Assembly: GCF_000226095.1 (NCBI RefSeq)
Contig: NC_016477.1
Span: 3,720,001 to 3,784,000 of the forward strand
Length of the DNA: 64,000 nucleotides
Reading direction: 5' to 3'
Source: Thermothelomyces thermophilus ATCC 42464
Taxonomy: Eukaryota > Ascomycota > Sordariomycetes > Sordariales > Chaetomiaceae
Shown piece by piece: positions 46,601-59,060 of this stretch (position 1 is the stretch's first letter; each line of letters begins with the position of its first letter). A model generated the notes under the pieces. The model was given only the letters and a program-made list of their open reading frames with translations, searched no databases and had not been told where the DNA came from. A program made the position numbers and the translations under genes.

Positions 46601-49534
46601 TTCCTATCTTAACCTACTACTCTAATTGTAGTGTTTTATATTCGTCAATAGAGAAAATAGCTATTAGTAGTTTAGCTTGTTCTTCCTATTATGACGTTAG
46701 TATTGTTATACTACTTCTTTTAGAGTCTGTAATAGTCTACCTACTACTATCTATCTCTTATAGTAGATCTATAGGACATGCCTTCCCCTAAGTATTATCT
46801 GCTCGTGATCCTTATATACTCCTTATCTCGCTAGTCAAATATAACTCTATTTAGGGTTATAGGTAGCTACTATTCTTCTAGCTAATGTCCGGGTCATAGT
46901 CTTTATATTATAGTAACCCTAATATTATATCTTTATCGTTACCTATATCTATAATACTAAATATAACTACTATAGTCTTTCCTATTATAGTAATATCGAT
47001 CGGTTTAGTCTCCCTTTATACCTATTATGTTAGAAATGGCCTTTTGACTATACTATACTTCCGCTTCATTCTCTAGGGTATCTATAGCTAATTTATAAGC
47101 ATTAGCAAAATTAGGTTCATCTCTACTTTACTATCTACTAATACGAGCATTTCATGCTATTTCTATTATACTATTATCTATAGTCGCTTATCCTGCCACT
47201 ATCGTCTAAAGATTATAGCGATTTCTTATGTTTCTGCTAGGAGGTCTTAATATAGTAGTCTCTTATGCTAGTTCCTCCTATACTACGCTACTACTCGCCG
47301 CTATATAGGCGTTAATGGTTTCTAGGCCTCTCAAAGGGCCCTAACCTATTTCCTAGGTTAGTGCTAACCTCTTTGGTTATTTAGCTAATAGCAGCTTCGT
47401 CGATCGTGCTTATTTCTGTAAGCTATTAAGTGCTTGTAGCTTTCTACCATTGAGTCTGTTCTACTTCTCGTCGTATATACTATAGCTTTATCTAAAGCTC
47501 CCAAATTCGCGATTTCTTTTCGTCCGTGTAATAGAGGTAATCGTTACTCTAATACAAGTCCTATATATCTTGTCCTATTCTGTAATGCTTAGGCTAGGCT
47601 CGTCTTAGAACTATTATAATGCCTTCTAGATCGCGGGCTTTGATCTTCTGGAGCAATTTGGCTGCTCTGTTTCTTATATTATAGACCTATTCTATAAGGT
47701 ATAAGCTTCCGTCCTCATTTCCTTGTCAGGTCAGCTAGTGATTGTTTTCGAATTTGTCGCGGAAGTAGTATTAGCATCTGTATACTATACACTAGAACTA
47801 GGGTACTTGCATATATGCCTTATGTCAAGGATATAGTCGTGTAGCGTTGCCTAGGAGGTATTGGAATTCTTTCCTAAATCCTTCCTATTATACGTAGACT
47901 GTAGGTACTCTAATGCTATAGTAGGAGTGTTTCTTCTAGTAGCTTCCTTATATACGCTCGTCTTTTCTACGATTTATATATATAAACTAGTATTTTAGGT
48001 TCTATATGTTATTACTAAGTTGCTAGTTATTAAGGTATCTAGCGTAGCTATTAGGCCTATTATATATTATAGGCTATCTTCCTTTAATAGTTTCTATAAT
48101 ATATTAGAGTTCCTTCGTTTTGTCCCTTATCTTATCACTCTACTAGGTAAGTCGAATCAAGCGTCTATCCCGTTTGCGTAGTTCTGTATTAAGTTAGAAA
48201 ACTTCATTATAGTACTATTCGATTCGTTCCTAGAGGAATAGAACATTAGGTCTAGGTCTTTCGATTCCTTAGGTATCGGTTGTCTACGATCTATCCTACC
48301 TCTATATAACTATAAAACCCTACTGCCTTAAGGCTAGGAGAATTGAAATTAGCAATATATACTCTTCTGCTATATCCTATTTGGCAAGACCGGTCTCTAG
48401 GTCTATAGTAACCAGTTTAGAGTACGGTACTTATTTATCTTTACCATTACTATCGTATCCGAGACTGTCCGTATCACTGCCCCTATCTTCGTAGCTTATA
48501 GCTGCTACTTCGATAACGTCTTTAGTAGTTTCGTCGATAGCCGTAATTTTCTTTCTAGGGACTGTCTTCTACTCTTTCTTTAGGCTTCGACATTCTCGCT
48601 TATAGTGCCCTTTTTTTCTATAATTATAATAGGTAATATTAGATTTATCTTTAGTCGTCTTCTTCTAGTCCTGCTTCTACGCCATATCTATATCTATAGC
48701 TCCGGGGTACGTCTTATATAAGGTACTAACGTATACTTACTTTTCCTTATTATTCGCCTTAACTATAGTTCTATTTATTCGACCTTATTTCTATTACTCT
48801 TATATATAGAGTCGATTATTAATCCTAATAGCCTATATAATATATTTGTCTAGAGTCTTAGGCTAATTATACTTATATAGCTTATCTTTAACCTTTTCCT
48901 TTAAGCTATTATAGAATAATTATATTAATGCTTTATCGTTAAGCTAAGACTTAAGTATATCCTATCTAAACTATATAGTATAAGAGGCTACTAACTTAGT
49001 CTATCGGAGATTAGTAAGTCTTTCTTATATATAAATCTTCTTATCTTTATTACTAAAAACCTTCTAAAGCTCTTCTTCGAAACGGTTATAAGATCGAAAG
49101 ACTGCCTATATAAATATATCTTAGTCGTCTTTATCTTCCTTAGTAAAATAGTCGTTCTATATAGGCTCGAACTATCTAAGTACCTTACCTTCTAGTCTTA
49201 TAGCTATATAGAGGACTTTAGCTTTATTATCTAGAAACTTATTATTATTAAGCTAGAAGTAAGATCAGAGGTTTGTTAGGAATCCTATAAGGTCCTCCTT
49301 AGTTCCTCTATATTTACTAGGTAGTTTAATCTTAATACGGCTTGCTTTAGCACTCTTGAGTGCCTTGATTTTGGTATAGGCCTCGTTAACCAATTTCTAC
49401 AAGTGCTTTTCGCCGTTCTCGAGTTCCTTGATTTGAGCTTAAGTAGCCTTGTCTCTCTAGTCTAACTCCTAGGTTCGCTAATGGAGTTAACTAAGCTAGG
49501 TAAGTAGCTATTCGGCTATGACATTAGTAGCTAT
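43570..49534 (-). pseudogene. gag-pol of Gypsy A2, RIP-inactivated
   Basis: Minus-strand counterpart of the A1 polyprotein. The start codon is now ATA at 49534. The CCHC region is near 48590-48640, the spacer domain near 47150-48350, and protease near 47130 (LVDSKVEMN-like, degraded). Reverse transcriptase is near 45920-46150 with YYLDDILIFSK, and integrase near 44250-44900. A chromodomain lies near 43680-43810. It is among the more heavily mutated copies. The end after the chromodomain is approximate. Confidence 0.85.
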
Positions 49535-49600
49535 GTTAATGTCGAGGTCGAAGTTACCTCTGTTCTAAACTATGATAGAACAAAGGGAGTGGTAATAACG

Positions 49601-50046
49601 TATGACGAACCTAACTTAGACTTCTTTTAAAAGGGTTTAGACAAAGGTAGATTGAGTAGGACAAGTAGGTAGGTCGTCTAAGGGATTTGGTAAAGCTAAA
49701 GGGTTTATAATAACATTAGAGTTATCTCTTATAATAATTAGTAATGCTTGGTATAAGTACTGTGATTATAATTATTATTACTAGTGAACTCTTAGAGTCT
49801 ACCTAATGAGTAACTAGCTAGCTATATATATATAATTATCTGTCCCTCTTTAATAGTTATTACTAGTACTATTTCTCCTTTTACTCTATAATTCTATGTT
49901 GTTGACAGTAATATGTTATTATTACTAGTAAAGACCTTAGTCTTAGCGGTGATAATCTTCTAATTGGTCCGTCAAGTGATTGGCTGTTAGAATGTCCTAC
50001 GTCCTGGCTGTAGCCTGCTAGGCCGTCTATGTGCTTATCTGTAACA
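49601..50046 (-). repeat. 5' LTR of Gypsy A2
   Basis: On the minus strand it starts TGTTACAGATAAGCACATAG and ends GTTCGTCATA. Confidence 0.94.
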
Positions 50047-50051
50047 AAAGG

Positions 50052-53000
50052 TTATAAGGTCTTAGCTCTTTTTGTTAAGGCTAACTTGGTTATACCTAGA
50101 AAAGAGGTCTAAAAGAGAGATAACTCTATAATTACTAAAGTCTTTACTAAATTCCTCTATAGCTAGTGGTACGAATACGTCCCATATAGTTATAGTGTTA
50201 GCTTTCTAGGCGTTATTAATTAGCTAGAGACCGCCATCCTTTTTAAGGACTAGGAACTAGTTATTATAATAGCTCCTATAGCTAGGTTCGATAATCCTAT
50301 ACTAAATCCGCTACTTTAGGAGGTTAATAACCTTCGGCATTAACGGCTTTAGGATAGGGATACTCTTTAATTGCTATACCGTGTAAGGAATGGTCTGGAT
50401 AATTTGAGGAGGGATAATATTAGGGTAAATTTGCCTATATTTAGTGAAATCCTATACTAGGGCGGCCTCCTTATTTTATAGGACCTATATAAAGAGTTCC
50501 TTCCCCTAGTTAGATAGAAAGCTTCCTATAGACGTAAGTAGTATATTAAGCGATTTAGCTATAAGCTACGTCTTAGGCTCTAGGTCTAAAAACCATAGTA
50601 TAATAAGGCTATCCTACTCTAACCTAAACTTTATCTTTTTAGTAGCTTCCCCTAGGTACTATTCCTATTGGTTAGGGTCATTATCAGGTACTAAACCATC
50701 GCTAATGGCTATATCTATAGGGTGAACTTTTCTAGCCATAGACTTTTATATAATAAACGTCTATATCTCCTATAACCCTTTTTTAACCTCTGATACAAGT
50801 TTCCTAGGCATTCTCCGTCTATCTAGATAGCTAGGCTCGTCTGTTTTGCCTTCCGTTTCCTAGTATCTCTATTTCAAAGTATCCTATCTAGTAAGACAAA
50901 ATGTCGAAACTTTAGTAAGCGTGTTGATAAAAGGTAGGTAAGAAATCCTTAGTATTATATTAAAAATGGCTTTATTAGCCTAATTATTAAGAGATCTAAG
51001 TAGAATTTTACTATCCTAAATATTAGTAAATGTAAGGGTAGCGATAGTCGTTATAACTAGACGTTAGAGTTCGTCCTTTATAAGTTAATGTTTTCTTTCG
51101 AACGTCGTTTTGGCTATAATATCTAAGATAACCGACGCTTTAATTAATTTATTTTTAGCGATAATATTTGCTATAACTAGATAGCTAGCTTTATAACTAA
51201 ACGTTAGGCTTATATTATAGATAAATAGTATACCTGGTAAGATTTAGTAATTACTAGTATCTTTATCTAAAACGAAGAAATGCTTATAGATTAAGATAAC
51301 CCCTAAGATAATTATATTAACCGTTTCCCTAGTAAATGGCCTACTATCATAAAGACCCTAGGAAATTATTGTCGTTATCTATATAGGGAGATAGTATCCC
51401 TATATTAGGCTAAAGGTAATTATATTATACTTAGATCTGGTATCGATTAGAGTAAGTATCTTCTTACCCTTTAGATCCTTAAAGTTACAATAGAGCGTTA
51501 GTAGTATATATATCTATATAAGTATACCTATCTAGATCTTCTAGCTAGTAGAGAGCGTATAGATTAGAGCCTAGAAGGATGTTTCGATTTCTTCTAAATC
51601 TAGCTAGTCTTACTATCTAGTAAGATAGTCGCTCTAGAAACTATCTATTATAATAGCCTACTAGCTATTACTAATAACCCCTAGAAATACTAGAACTGTA
51701 ATTATAGATTCTTCTTCCTTAACGCTACTCTATCTACCTAGATAGCTAAGGTATATCTTAACCTCTTATAATGCTCTCCCTCTTATTTATAAAGCTAGCT
51801 TATTAGGGAAAGGAATAGCTAAGCCCTTATACTCGATTACCTCTTAAGGACTTTTATAATCTTATTTAAGGAATATAATTAGTATATTCTTAAATGCTAG
51901 GGAGATCCCTAAGACCTTATTAATAGTAAGTATCTTTACTTAAAGAGCCTTACTAACTAGAAAGAGTACGTTATAGGCTATATTCTCCTTAGTCGATTTC
52001 TCTAATTCCTTAAAGCAAATGGTTCGTTTCTATCTAGCTAGGGAGAGAGCTTTCTTACTAGTTAGATTAGTAGCCCTTTTAGTAATAGCTATAATCTCTT
52101 AGCTTATAGCTAGAAGGTAAGCTCCTCTTACTTTTATATTCCTTTTTAGTAATTAAATAGTCTTTACTTTATCAGTCCCCTCTTACCTAATAGGATCCTA
52201 TATTAGCTTATCTTCTATTCTTATAAAATGGTACTTTATAGGGGTAGTACTCTATACTATAGTTACTATATCACTATCCCTATTAGAAACATCTTTACTA
52301 TCAACCTTTGACTTGATAGCATTAAAAGCTTATATCGCTATCTGGTCAGACTATAACACGTCCGTCGGTAAGCCCTTACAATCGGTGGTAAAAACGGAGT
52401 CGTCTGTCTAAGATGCCATCTGTTTTACCTATTAGACAAGGGTACGTCTACCTTGCTTACGATCTATCCAGAAATTAATCTTTCTAGCCTTAGTATAGTT
52501 ATAGATTAACTCTAGGGAAACTCTTTTAGTATTAGTAAGGCGATTAAGGGAGGTTATAACTACTTCTAGTGGGTATAAACCTTTAGTATATTAAAGAAGG
52601 CCTTATTAGTAATAAGATTTAGATCTAGATAATACTCTTAATCATATTCCTTTTAGTAGCTCTTTATAAACCATTAGTATAGCTCTTAACTAGAAAGATC
52701 TAGCTAAAGAGAGGTATAATTAAAGAATATACTACTAGGTCCCCTAATTAGTTATAGTAGCCATATCCTTATTAAGAATTTCGACTTACTAGCTTTCTAG
52801 AATAGTAAGATCTCTTTTATCTAAGATCTACTTAAAACTAAGCTAATAGATAAGACCATTATAGATATCCTTTACTAGGACTAGACACCTATAGGTAAAG
52901 TACGTCTAGTTACTATAGTAATAGTAGCTATAAGGTATAGCTAAGGTCAAACTCGGCCGGAACCTACTACTCTTCTTTTTCTACTAAGACTCTTAAATAG

Positions 53001-54707
53001 CCGATAGGTAGGTTTAGATTTCCTTAATCTCATCGTCACTTAGGTCATCCGTCTAGTTATAGGGATACCTACCTCTATCCGAGGATTTATAGCTAACTTT
53101 GCCCTTGTTAATCCGAAGCTTATATAAGGCGTCTATAAGCCTATCGACGATCTTATCAAAGGTAGCATCTCTCTAGGTAGATAGACCTAAAGGACTCTCC
53201 TATATCCAGGGAGCCAAAGGACTTTTCTCGACAGTCTAGCTTACCTATAGTTTAACTTCTCCTCCTTTCGGATCTAGCTTATGATATATTAACCTAGCGT
53301 TAACTCCCTTATATAGATACTCCTATATAAAGTTATAAAAGTCCTCCTACTCCATATTATCGACCTATAAGTTACCTTTCTTATAGATCTAAAGACTAGT
53401 CTAGAGAGTAAGGGGAAACTATCTTATACCTTCTAGATAACTAACAACTAATAGACCGCTTTCTTCTTCTTTAGTACTTAGGTAAGTAGGACGTTAACGT
53501 ACTCTAGGTAGTCATAGATAGACTTAGCCAAATCTACGTACTAGGAATCTAGAAGACGTTCTAGCTCCTAAGTAGAGGTTTCCTAATAAGAGTTGTTCTA
53601 CTTCTAGCGTTCCTTAATAGTAGCTTTAAAAGTAGCCTAGTCCTTCTTCTTTAACTCTAGCTACTAGTCTAGGATTTCCTAAAGGTTATCTATATACTAT
53701 TACTTAAAGTAGGAGATCTTATTAACGTTATCTCTACTAAAGATCTTATAAGCTTTTGTAAAACGCTTAAGGTATTTAGTAGCATTATAACTAGAGAAGA
53801 GGCTAGGTAATCCTTTATCTATTGATAAAGGGAATATAACCTAAATAACTTTAGTAAGTCTATCTACTATAATCTTTACTTAAGTATAACACTTGACTTC
53901 TAAGTCTAAAGTAAGGTTTCTAAACTCTAATAATTGAGGTAATTCTAATAGTATCCTTCCTAATAAGGTTTCGATATACCTAGATATAAGAGGCATTAAG
54001 AGTAGCGATTCCAATTAAGGTATTTACTAAACCGTTAAGAAGAGTAATGCCTAAGGTTACTATCCTTGATTATATCTTTCTATTTAGGTAACTTTCTTAA
54101 AGATAACTCTTCTATCTAAGTAGCTAATTTAGAAAGACTTCCTTCTTTTCTTCAAGTCTCCTTATAACTAGTAAGATTAAATATAAACTTAATCTACCGC
54201 TTTTACTTCTTTAGAGTATACCTAGTAAAGCTATTCCTAAACCTTCTAATAGGGGATACCTTATAATAATAATGCTCTAACCCTTAAAGTTAGAATTTTT
54301 AGAATAATAAGACAAATCTATACTAGACTACTAAAGAGTAATAGTATATAGGTAGATATACCCTTACTAGTAAGTACTAGTACTAAGGTAACTAGGGCTA
54401 AGATAGCTATAAAGCTTTCCTTTAGTGCCTATATAACTCTAAAATCTCGTTTCTAAATCCTAGATAGTTCTAGTATTATAGATCCGTATTTTGGAGTTTC
54501 TATCCCTCTAGATAGACGTCGAACTCCTTCAAACTTATCATCCTGCGATTCCTACTATCTCTACTAGCAGTGTTATTACGTTAAGGCAAGAGTGGTTCCC
54601 TAGCCTACTGCTAGATATACCGATCTCTTGGCACCTATATTTGCTCTTCTTACTTTCCTAATAGTTTTGCTATACGTGCCTCTATATATATATCCTTGCT
54701 CCTCCAT
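50052..54707 (-). pseudogene. Gypsy B gag, protease and start of reverse transcriptase, RIP-inactivated
   Basis: A minus-strand frame starts with ATG at 54707 (MEEQGYIYRGTYSKTI), about 90 bases after the 5' LTR. Gag-like sequence runs to about 52900 (for example DKIVDRLIDALYKLRINKGK and DDLSDDEIKEI). Further left the protease and the N-terminal part of reverse transcriptase are too damaged for precise motif placement. The frame is interrupted at 50051 by the insertion of A2 and continues left of 42460. Stops are mostly TAA and TAG. Confidence 0.65.
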
Positions 54708-54797
54708 CACGAACGTTACTATCCTGCTATACTCGAAGTCTAGTAGTCTAATTTAGACTTAGAGCTATACTCTTCCCTAATTAAGCCCCTAAAATAT

Positions 54798-55246
54798 AAG
54801 CTAGTGCTAACCCTCTAAGGTACTACTTAGTACCTCTAGAACCAAACCTCCATCTAGTTAGATAGGGAGGAGCTTTAGCTTAAAATGTCTAGGGCGTCCG
54901 AGTATTTACGGTTATAGTAGGCAAGTCCGACTATCTAGATGGTAACGATAATAGGGGCGAAGGCGGTAATAGTAATGCCCCTCTAGATAGATATGAAAGA
55001 GTCTACTTATATAGAAAAAGATATCCCTAACTTACAAAGAAAGAAGAACTATATCCTGCTACTTTAATCTATTAGAGTAAACGAGTGTTAAAAGCTATCT
55101 GTTGTTCTTGTCTCTCTTGTCTAGCGCCCCTAGATAGGCAACTCCTATTTATGCCTATCGTATATAGCAAAGCTCTATGGAACCGGAAAAACAAAACTAT
55201 ACCCTATGTCTCTCTAGTTATATTAAGAACTTCTAGCCCTAGTCCA
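54798..55246 (-). repeat. 5' LTR of Gypsy B
   Basis: On the minus strand it starts TGGACTAGGGCTAGAAG and ends near GGGTTAGCACTAGCTT. The inner end is uncertain by a few bases because target and LTR share AAGCTAG. Confidence 0.85.
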
Positions 55247-57742
55247 GTAACAAGCTAGGAAGTTAATTAATTCGATCTTAGCAAAGATTCCTAGGATAGC
55301 GACTTTCTCTAGGAAGTATTATAATAGACCTAATAACTAGTAGAAGACTCTATTATAATGGCTTAGCTACCTCTATTGTAAGAGAGTCTAGTGGTAGACT
55401 AACCTCTCTAATAGGGTCAAGACTTGGAGGTGAGGGAGTTCTCTAACATGTAGCCTACAAGCAAGTAATTAGTTCTAGAGACTCTTATAGTAGAGATATA
55501 AGTAATAGACAAACTTACCAAATGGATAGAAAGCTTTAGAGGACTCTTAACCCCTAAATATATACCTAAGCCCTTAGTAACTTGCCCTATACTAGCTAGT
55601 AAAGGGGATGTCTACTAGGAAGTAGGAGGGTTTAAATTAGGGCCTTCCTAGTTACTAGCTAGCTAACCAGACGCTAGGGAGAGCAGGGGAGCCGTCAAAT
55701 CCAATAGAGGAATACCTTCCATAGAAGAATCTAATATATATAACGAGTAGACGGAAGAGCTAGAAGCTAGGGACGGTACTACCGATATATTATACCTAGC
55801 TAGACTAGAGGGGCAAAGCGTTAAGCGAAGTCTGGATTAGCTAATGTATCCTCTAGAATGTAAGAGCAAAGGAGAAGCTATTTAGTAACCTCCTATAAGG
55901 AGAGGTAGAGGTAAGAAGAGGGCTTATAAGCCTAGGGACCTTGTCTAGTCAAGCGAAAGGCTATAAAATAAAGAGAGGGTTAATTACTACTACTCCTTTA
56001 TCTATATAATAAAGGAACTCTAGCGACAGTTCTATAAGACTTACCTGCCTAATTAATAGGAAGCTTACCTAGGAGACTAGAGCTTTCGAACGATATATAC
56101 GGTATTTGCTACTACTATATAATAGAAGGATACTATATACCTTAGAGTAGCCCTAAATAAGCCGTATTAGTATATCGACGATCTTACCTATATTCTTACT
56201 AACTAGTAAGACCTATATAACTATCTATTAGGATAGTAGTTTAAAGACGCGGCTTGTAAGAAGATATATAACTTAGAAAGCAAGGGAACGTAGAAGATCG
56301 TACCACGTAAGTAGGTAAGAGTACGACCTATTCTACTAAAATAGGTCTTTGTATATAAGTTTAATAAGGACGGTTTCTTAGAGAAGTATAAGGCAAGGAT
56401 CTACGTATAAGGGGATCTATAAGATATTAGCTCGGTAGAAAGTATATATATAGCTATTCTAGTAGCGTAATCGTTCCATATAATGATAACGATCGCTATA
56501 TACTTTGACTTGGAAGTTAAGTAGTTCGATATAGCGTAAGCGTTCCTTAACGCTAAACGACCGGAAGACGATCCTATTATCTGTAAATTACTAGAAGGAT
56601 TCAAGTAGCTAGGGAAATACGTAAAGTTAAGAAGAGCTTTATATAGCTTGAGAGACTTGTTACTCTTATAGTATAAGGAGTTCTATAAAACGCTATCAGA
56701 TCTAGGTATAGAACCATTAGGCAAAGAAAAGTGCCTCTTCTTAAGTTATAATAAACGAGTTATCCTAATCTTCCATATTAACGACTTCTTAGTCTTCTTC
56801 TATAAAAGTAATGCTATAGCGGCCAAGTATATGATAGAAGGAATCAAAGCTCGATATAACGTCTACAAGTAGGGTAATATTAGTTAGTTCCTTAGCATTA
56901 GGGTAATTTAAGACCGACCTATATATAAGATATAGTTAGTCTATAACTAATATATTAGAAAGGTAGTAAAAAGATATAGGCTAGACGTGCCTGGTATATA
57001 TAAGCTAACTCCCTTAAGCTATAAAGAACTTAAGAAGTTCAAAGGGAGCGCTACTAGTATATAGATTAAGGAGTATGAAGAGCTTATCGGATTAATCCTA
57101 TACTATATAGTTATACTATATCTAGATATCGTATATACCTATTTAATACTCTCTTAATACCTAACTAACCTAGGACTAGACTACTTATTAGAGGTATAGC
57201 AAGTAGTAAGATATCTATTTGGGAGCTCTTATCTATTAATCTAATATAGAGGTAAGCGAGTGCTAGAAAGTCCGACGCTTATAATTACTAGGGACGTTTT
57301 ATATATAGATAATCCAAATATATAATATTTATTATAGGGATATATCTTCTTCCTATTCGGAGGCCTTATTATATAGAAGGCGTTATATTAGGATATTATT
57401 ATAATGTCAAGTACTGAAGTAGAACTTCTAACGCTTTCCCTTATAGTAAGAGAGGCTATAGTACTTAAAAGGCTATTTATAGACTTTGATCTTAAGCTTA
57501 GGAAACCCTGGAATATCTACTATAATAATTAGTAAACGATTAGACTAGTAATAGCTAAGAATAAATGTATTAATACTCGCTTATAGTATATAGATATCTA
57601 TAATATATAGTTATACTAGGAAATAGCAAAAGGAACGTTTAAAGCTATATATTTACTAACTAGTTAGATACTAGTAGATAGGCTTACCAAATGACTTAGC
57701 TAATAAGCCTTCGAGCGCTAGAAGGCTCTTCTTAATCATTAA
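55247..57742 (+). pseudogene. copia C1 reverse transcriptase-RNase H part, RIP-inactivated
   Basis: Continuation of the C1 polyprotein after Gypsy B. The reverse transcriptase (RVT_2 type) is readable near 56330-57000: QVFVYKFNKDGFLEKYKARI, QFDIAQAFLNAKRPEDDPII, YVKLRRALYSLRD, and the catalytic segment FHINDFLVFF, where copia normally has HVDDFL. RNase H follows near 57330-57700 with GYIFFLFGGLII, MSSTEVELLTLSLIVREAIV, YIDIYNIQLYQEIAKGTFKA and a terminal VDRLTKW. A likely stop is TAA at 57740-57742. Stops inside are almost all TAA or TAG. The homologous minus-strand copy in C2 covers the same domains. Confidence 0.85.
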
Positions 57743-57824
57743 GATGTTAGTTATAGGCTTATATAACTAGGGGGTGGAAAATAAGTCAAATTCGCTAAAC
57801 AAAATACTGCCTAATACTCCTTAT

Positions 57825-58587
57825 CTATTACTATTAGCTATTGCTAGGATTAATAGCCTTGCCTTTGCCTTCATCCTAGCCAGGTGACGATATAGCGCCT
57901 AACGTATTATTAGACGCGCTAACACGAGTATTACAAGCCTCCTTGATCTTGCCTAACTAGTAGAAAATATTATATACAAAGTAGGCGATCTTTATAAAAC
58001 ACGCAAGTTTAGCTTTATCGAGCTTATACTTCTCTATATTATCTATACTAGCGTGTTTTAGGTCACTCAGAAGAACTATATATAACTTCCTAAGATCCTA
58101 TATGTAACTATTAGCAATTTGCCTATATATTAGGGGTAGAGGTTTAAGATCTAGGGACTTATAGAAGCTTTAGCTCTATCTAGTAGAGCCTTTATTAAAT
58201 CCTTTACTAAAAAGTAAGACTACTATTATAGTTGGTATAAGCATTACAAGAGCTATTAGATATATAGGCGATTAGTATATATATCCTTATACTTATAGAA
58301 ACTATAGGTATAATAGTAATAGCAGGAGCTAGTACTAGAATGATTACGATATTCGCTAAAAGAACATCTTATTAGAGCTAACTATATATATATTCTATAG
58401 GGCACCTTATAAAGCTTACTAGCTTTAATATTACTATATTTAGTTAGTTTAAACGATCTTAATATAACTAGAATACTTATAATATAAAAGCTTTAGCACG
58501 CTTATACTTTCGAGGTATTATAGAAGTAAGAGTTAACCTACTAATAGTAATTATATTTACTATAGGTATATCTAACAAGTCATCTAT
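57825..58587 (-). pseudogene. antisense ORF of copia C1, RIP-damaged
   Basis: This is the minus-strand counterpart of the 306-codon ORF of C2 (60312-61232), located between the C1 RNase H end and its 3' LTR. The start codon has become ATA at 58587. Relative to C2 it is about 158 nt shorter, mainly through two gaps in the N-terminal third. It keeps the C-terminal half, including the counterpart of KAKLTRFIKIACSIYDIFYQ. One position read as Cys here is Tyr in C2, consistent with RIP of an originally Cys-rich segment. I do not recognise the family. Confidence 0.6.
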
Positions 58588-58851
58588 TAATTTAAGCATA
58601 GGAAGTATTATCCTATCATTATTATTACAATTAAAACTAGTAATACTATTACTACTATAGTTACAATAGCTATATTTAATCTATAGCTTTAAAGGAATTG
58701 CTCTACTATACTCGACTCTTTTAGACTTCTAAATACAGAAGGCAGGCCCCCTAAAAGAGCCATCGAGGTAAGAGCAACAAAGGATATAATACCATGAATA
58801 GTATTACTATAAAGCATAGTTAAACGACTACCACGTTTAACTAAGGGGTAT

Positions 58852-59060
58852 ATCGGAAGCTATAGAGCTTCTAAACGTATTAGCCACGCGTTTGCCATAG
58901 CTATATAAGGCTATTTAACGCTTTGGCTAGCTCCTTTGTCTATAAATATCAGTCGTTTTATCTCCTTTGTAGATAGTTTAACAAGGCACTTTTTCCTTCG
59001 TATAGCCACCTACTGCAGACTGCTTTTAACGCTCCTGGAAGCTTATCACTACGTTCGGCA
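58852..59060 (+). repeat. 3' LTR of copia C1
   Basis: 209 bp. It starts TATCGGAAGCTATAGAGC and ends ACGTTCGGCA, followed by the target duplication CGTTG and then low-RIP host sequence. Confidence 0.92.

Larger units (their letters stand above)
42460..50046 (-). mobile_element. Gypsy chromovirus A2 (reverse orientation), nested in B
   Basis: 7,587 bp with two 446 bp LTRs and perfect target duplications AAAGG (42455-42459 and 50047-50051). LTR type and antisense gene match A1, so A1 and A2 are one subfamily. It interrupts the reverse transcriptase of B. Confidence 0.96.
20660..55246 (-). mobile_element. Gypsy element B (minus strand), carrying nested A2 and A3/A4
   Basis: The outer span is 34.6 kb. 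Without A3 (with A4 inside) and A2 it is about 11.9 kb, long for Gypsy. Two 449 bp LTRs bound it: 5' LTR at right (54798-55246), 3' LTR at left (20660-21108). Orientation is fixed by a polypurine tract (GAAGGGGAAGTA on the minus strand) beside the left LTR, and by gag, reverse transcriptase, RNase H and integrase running right to left. The target duplication reads GTAGT at 20655-20659 and GTAAC at 55247-55251, two transitions apart; the uninterrupted site in copia C2 also reads GTAAC. About 3.6 kb between integrase and the 3' LTR holds extra ORFs. Confidence 0.85.
17539..59060 (+). mobile_element. Ty1/copia element C1, split by a nested Gypsy insertion
   Basis: The outer span is 41.5 kb, but the element's own length is about 6.9 kb once Gypsy B and its passengers are removed. 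It has 5' LTR 17539-17748, 3' LTR 58852-59060, and target duplication CGTTA (17534-17538) against CGTTG (59061-59065), which differ by one RIP-type transition. Domain order gag, integrase, reverse transcriptase, RNase H identifies copia. Gypsy B entered between integrase and reverse transcriptase. Between RNase H and the 3' LTR lies an antisense ORF. AGGGGTA just before the 3' LTR is the likely polypurine tract. Confidence 0.9.

Noticed and set aside
26818-50046. Regularly recurring blocks of 420-450 bp considered as a tandem or CRISPR-like array.
   Set aside because: They are LTRs with TG/CA-type ends, flanking gag-pol and bordered by target duplications.
56401-56604. A 67-codon minus-strand ORF.
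   Set aside because: It lies antisense to the well-recognised copia reverse transcriptase of C1.
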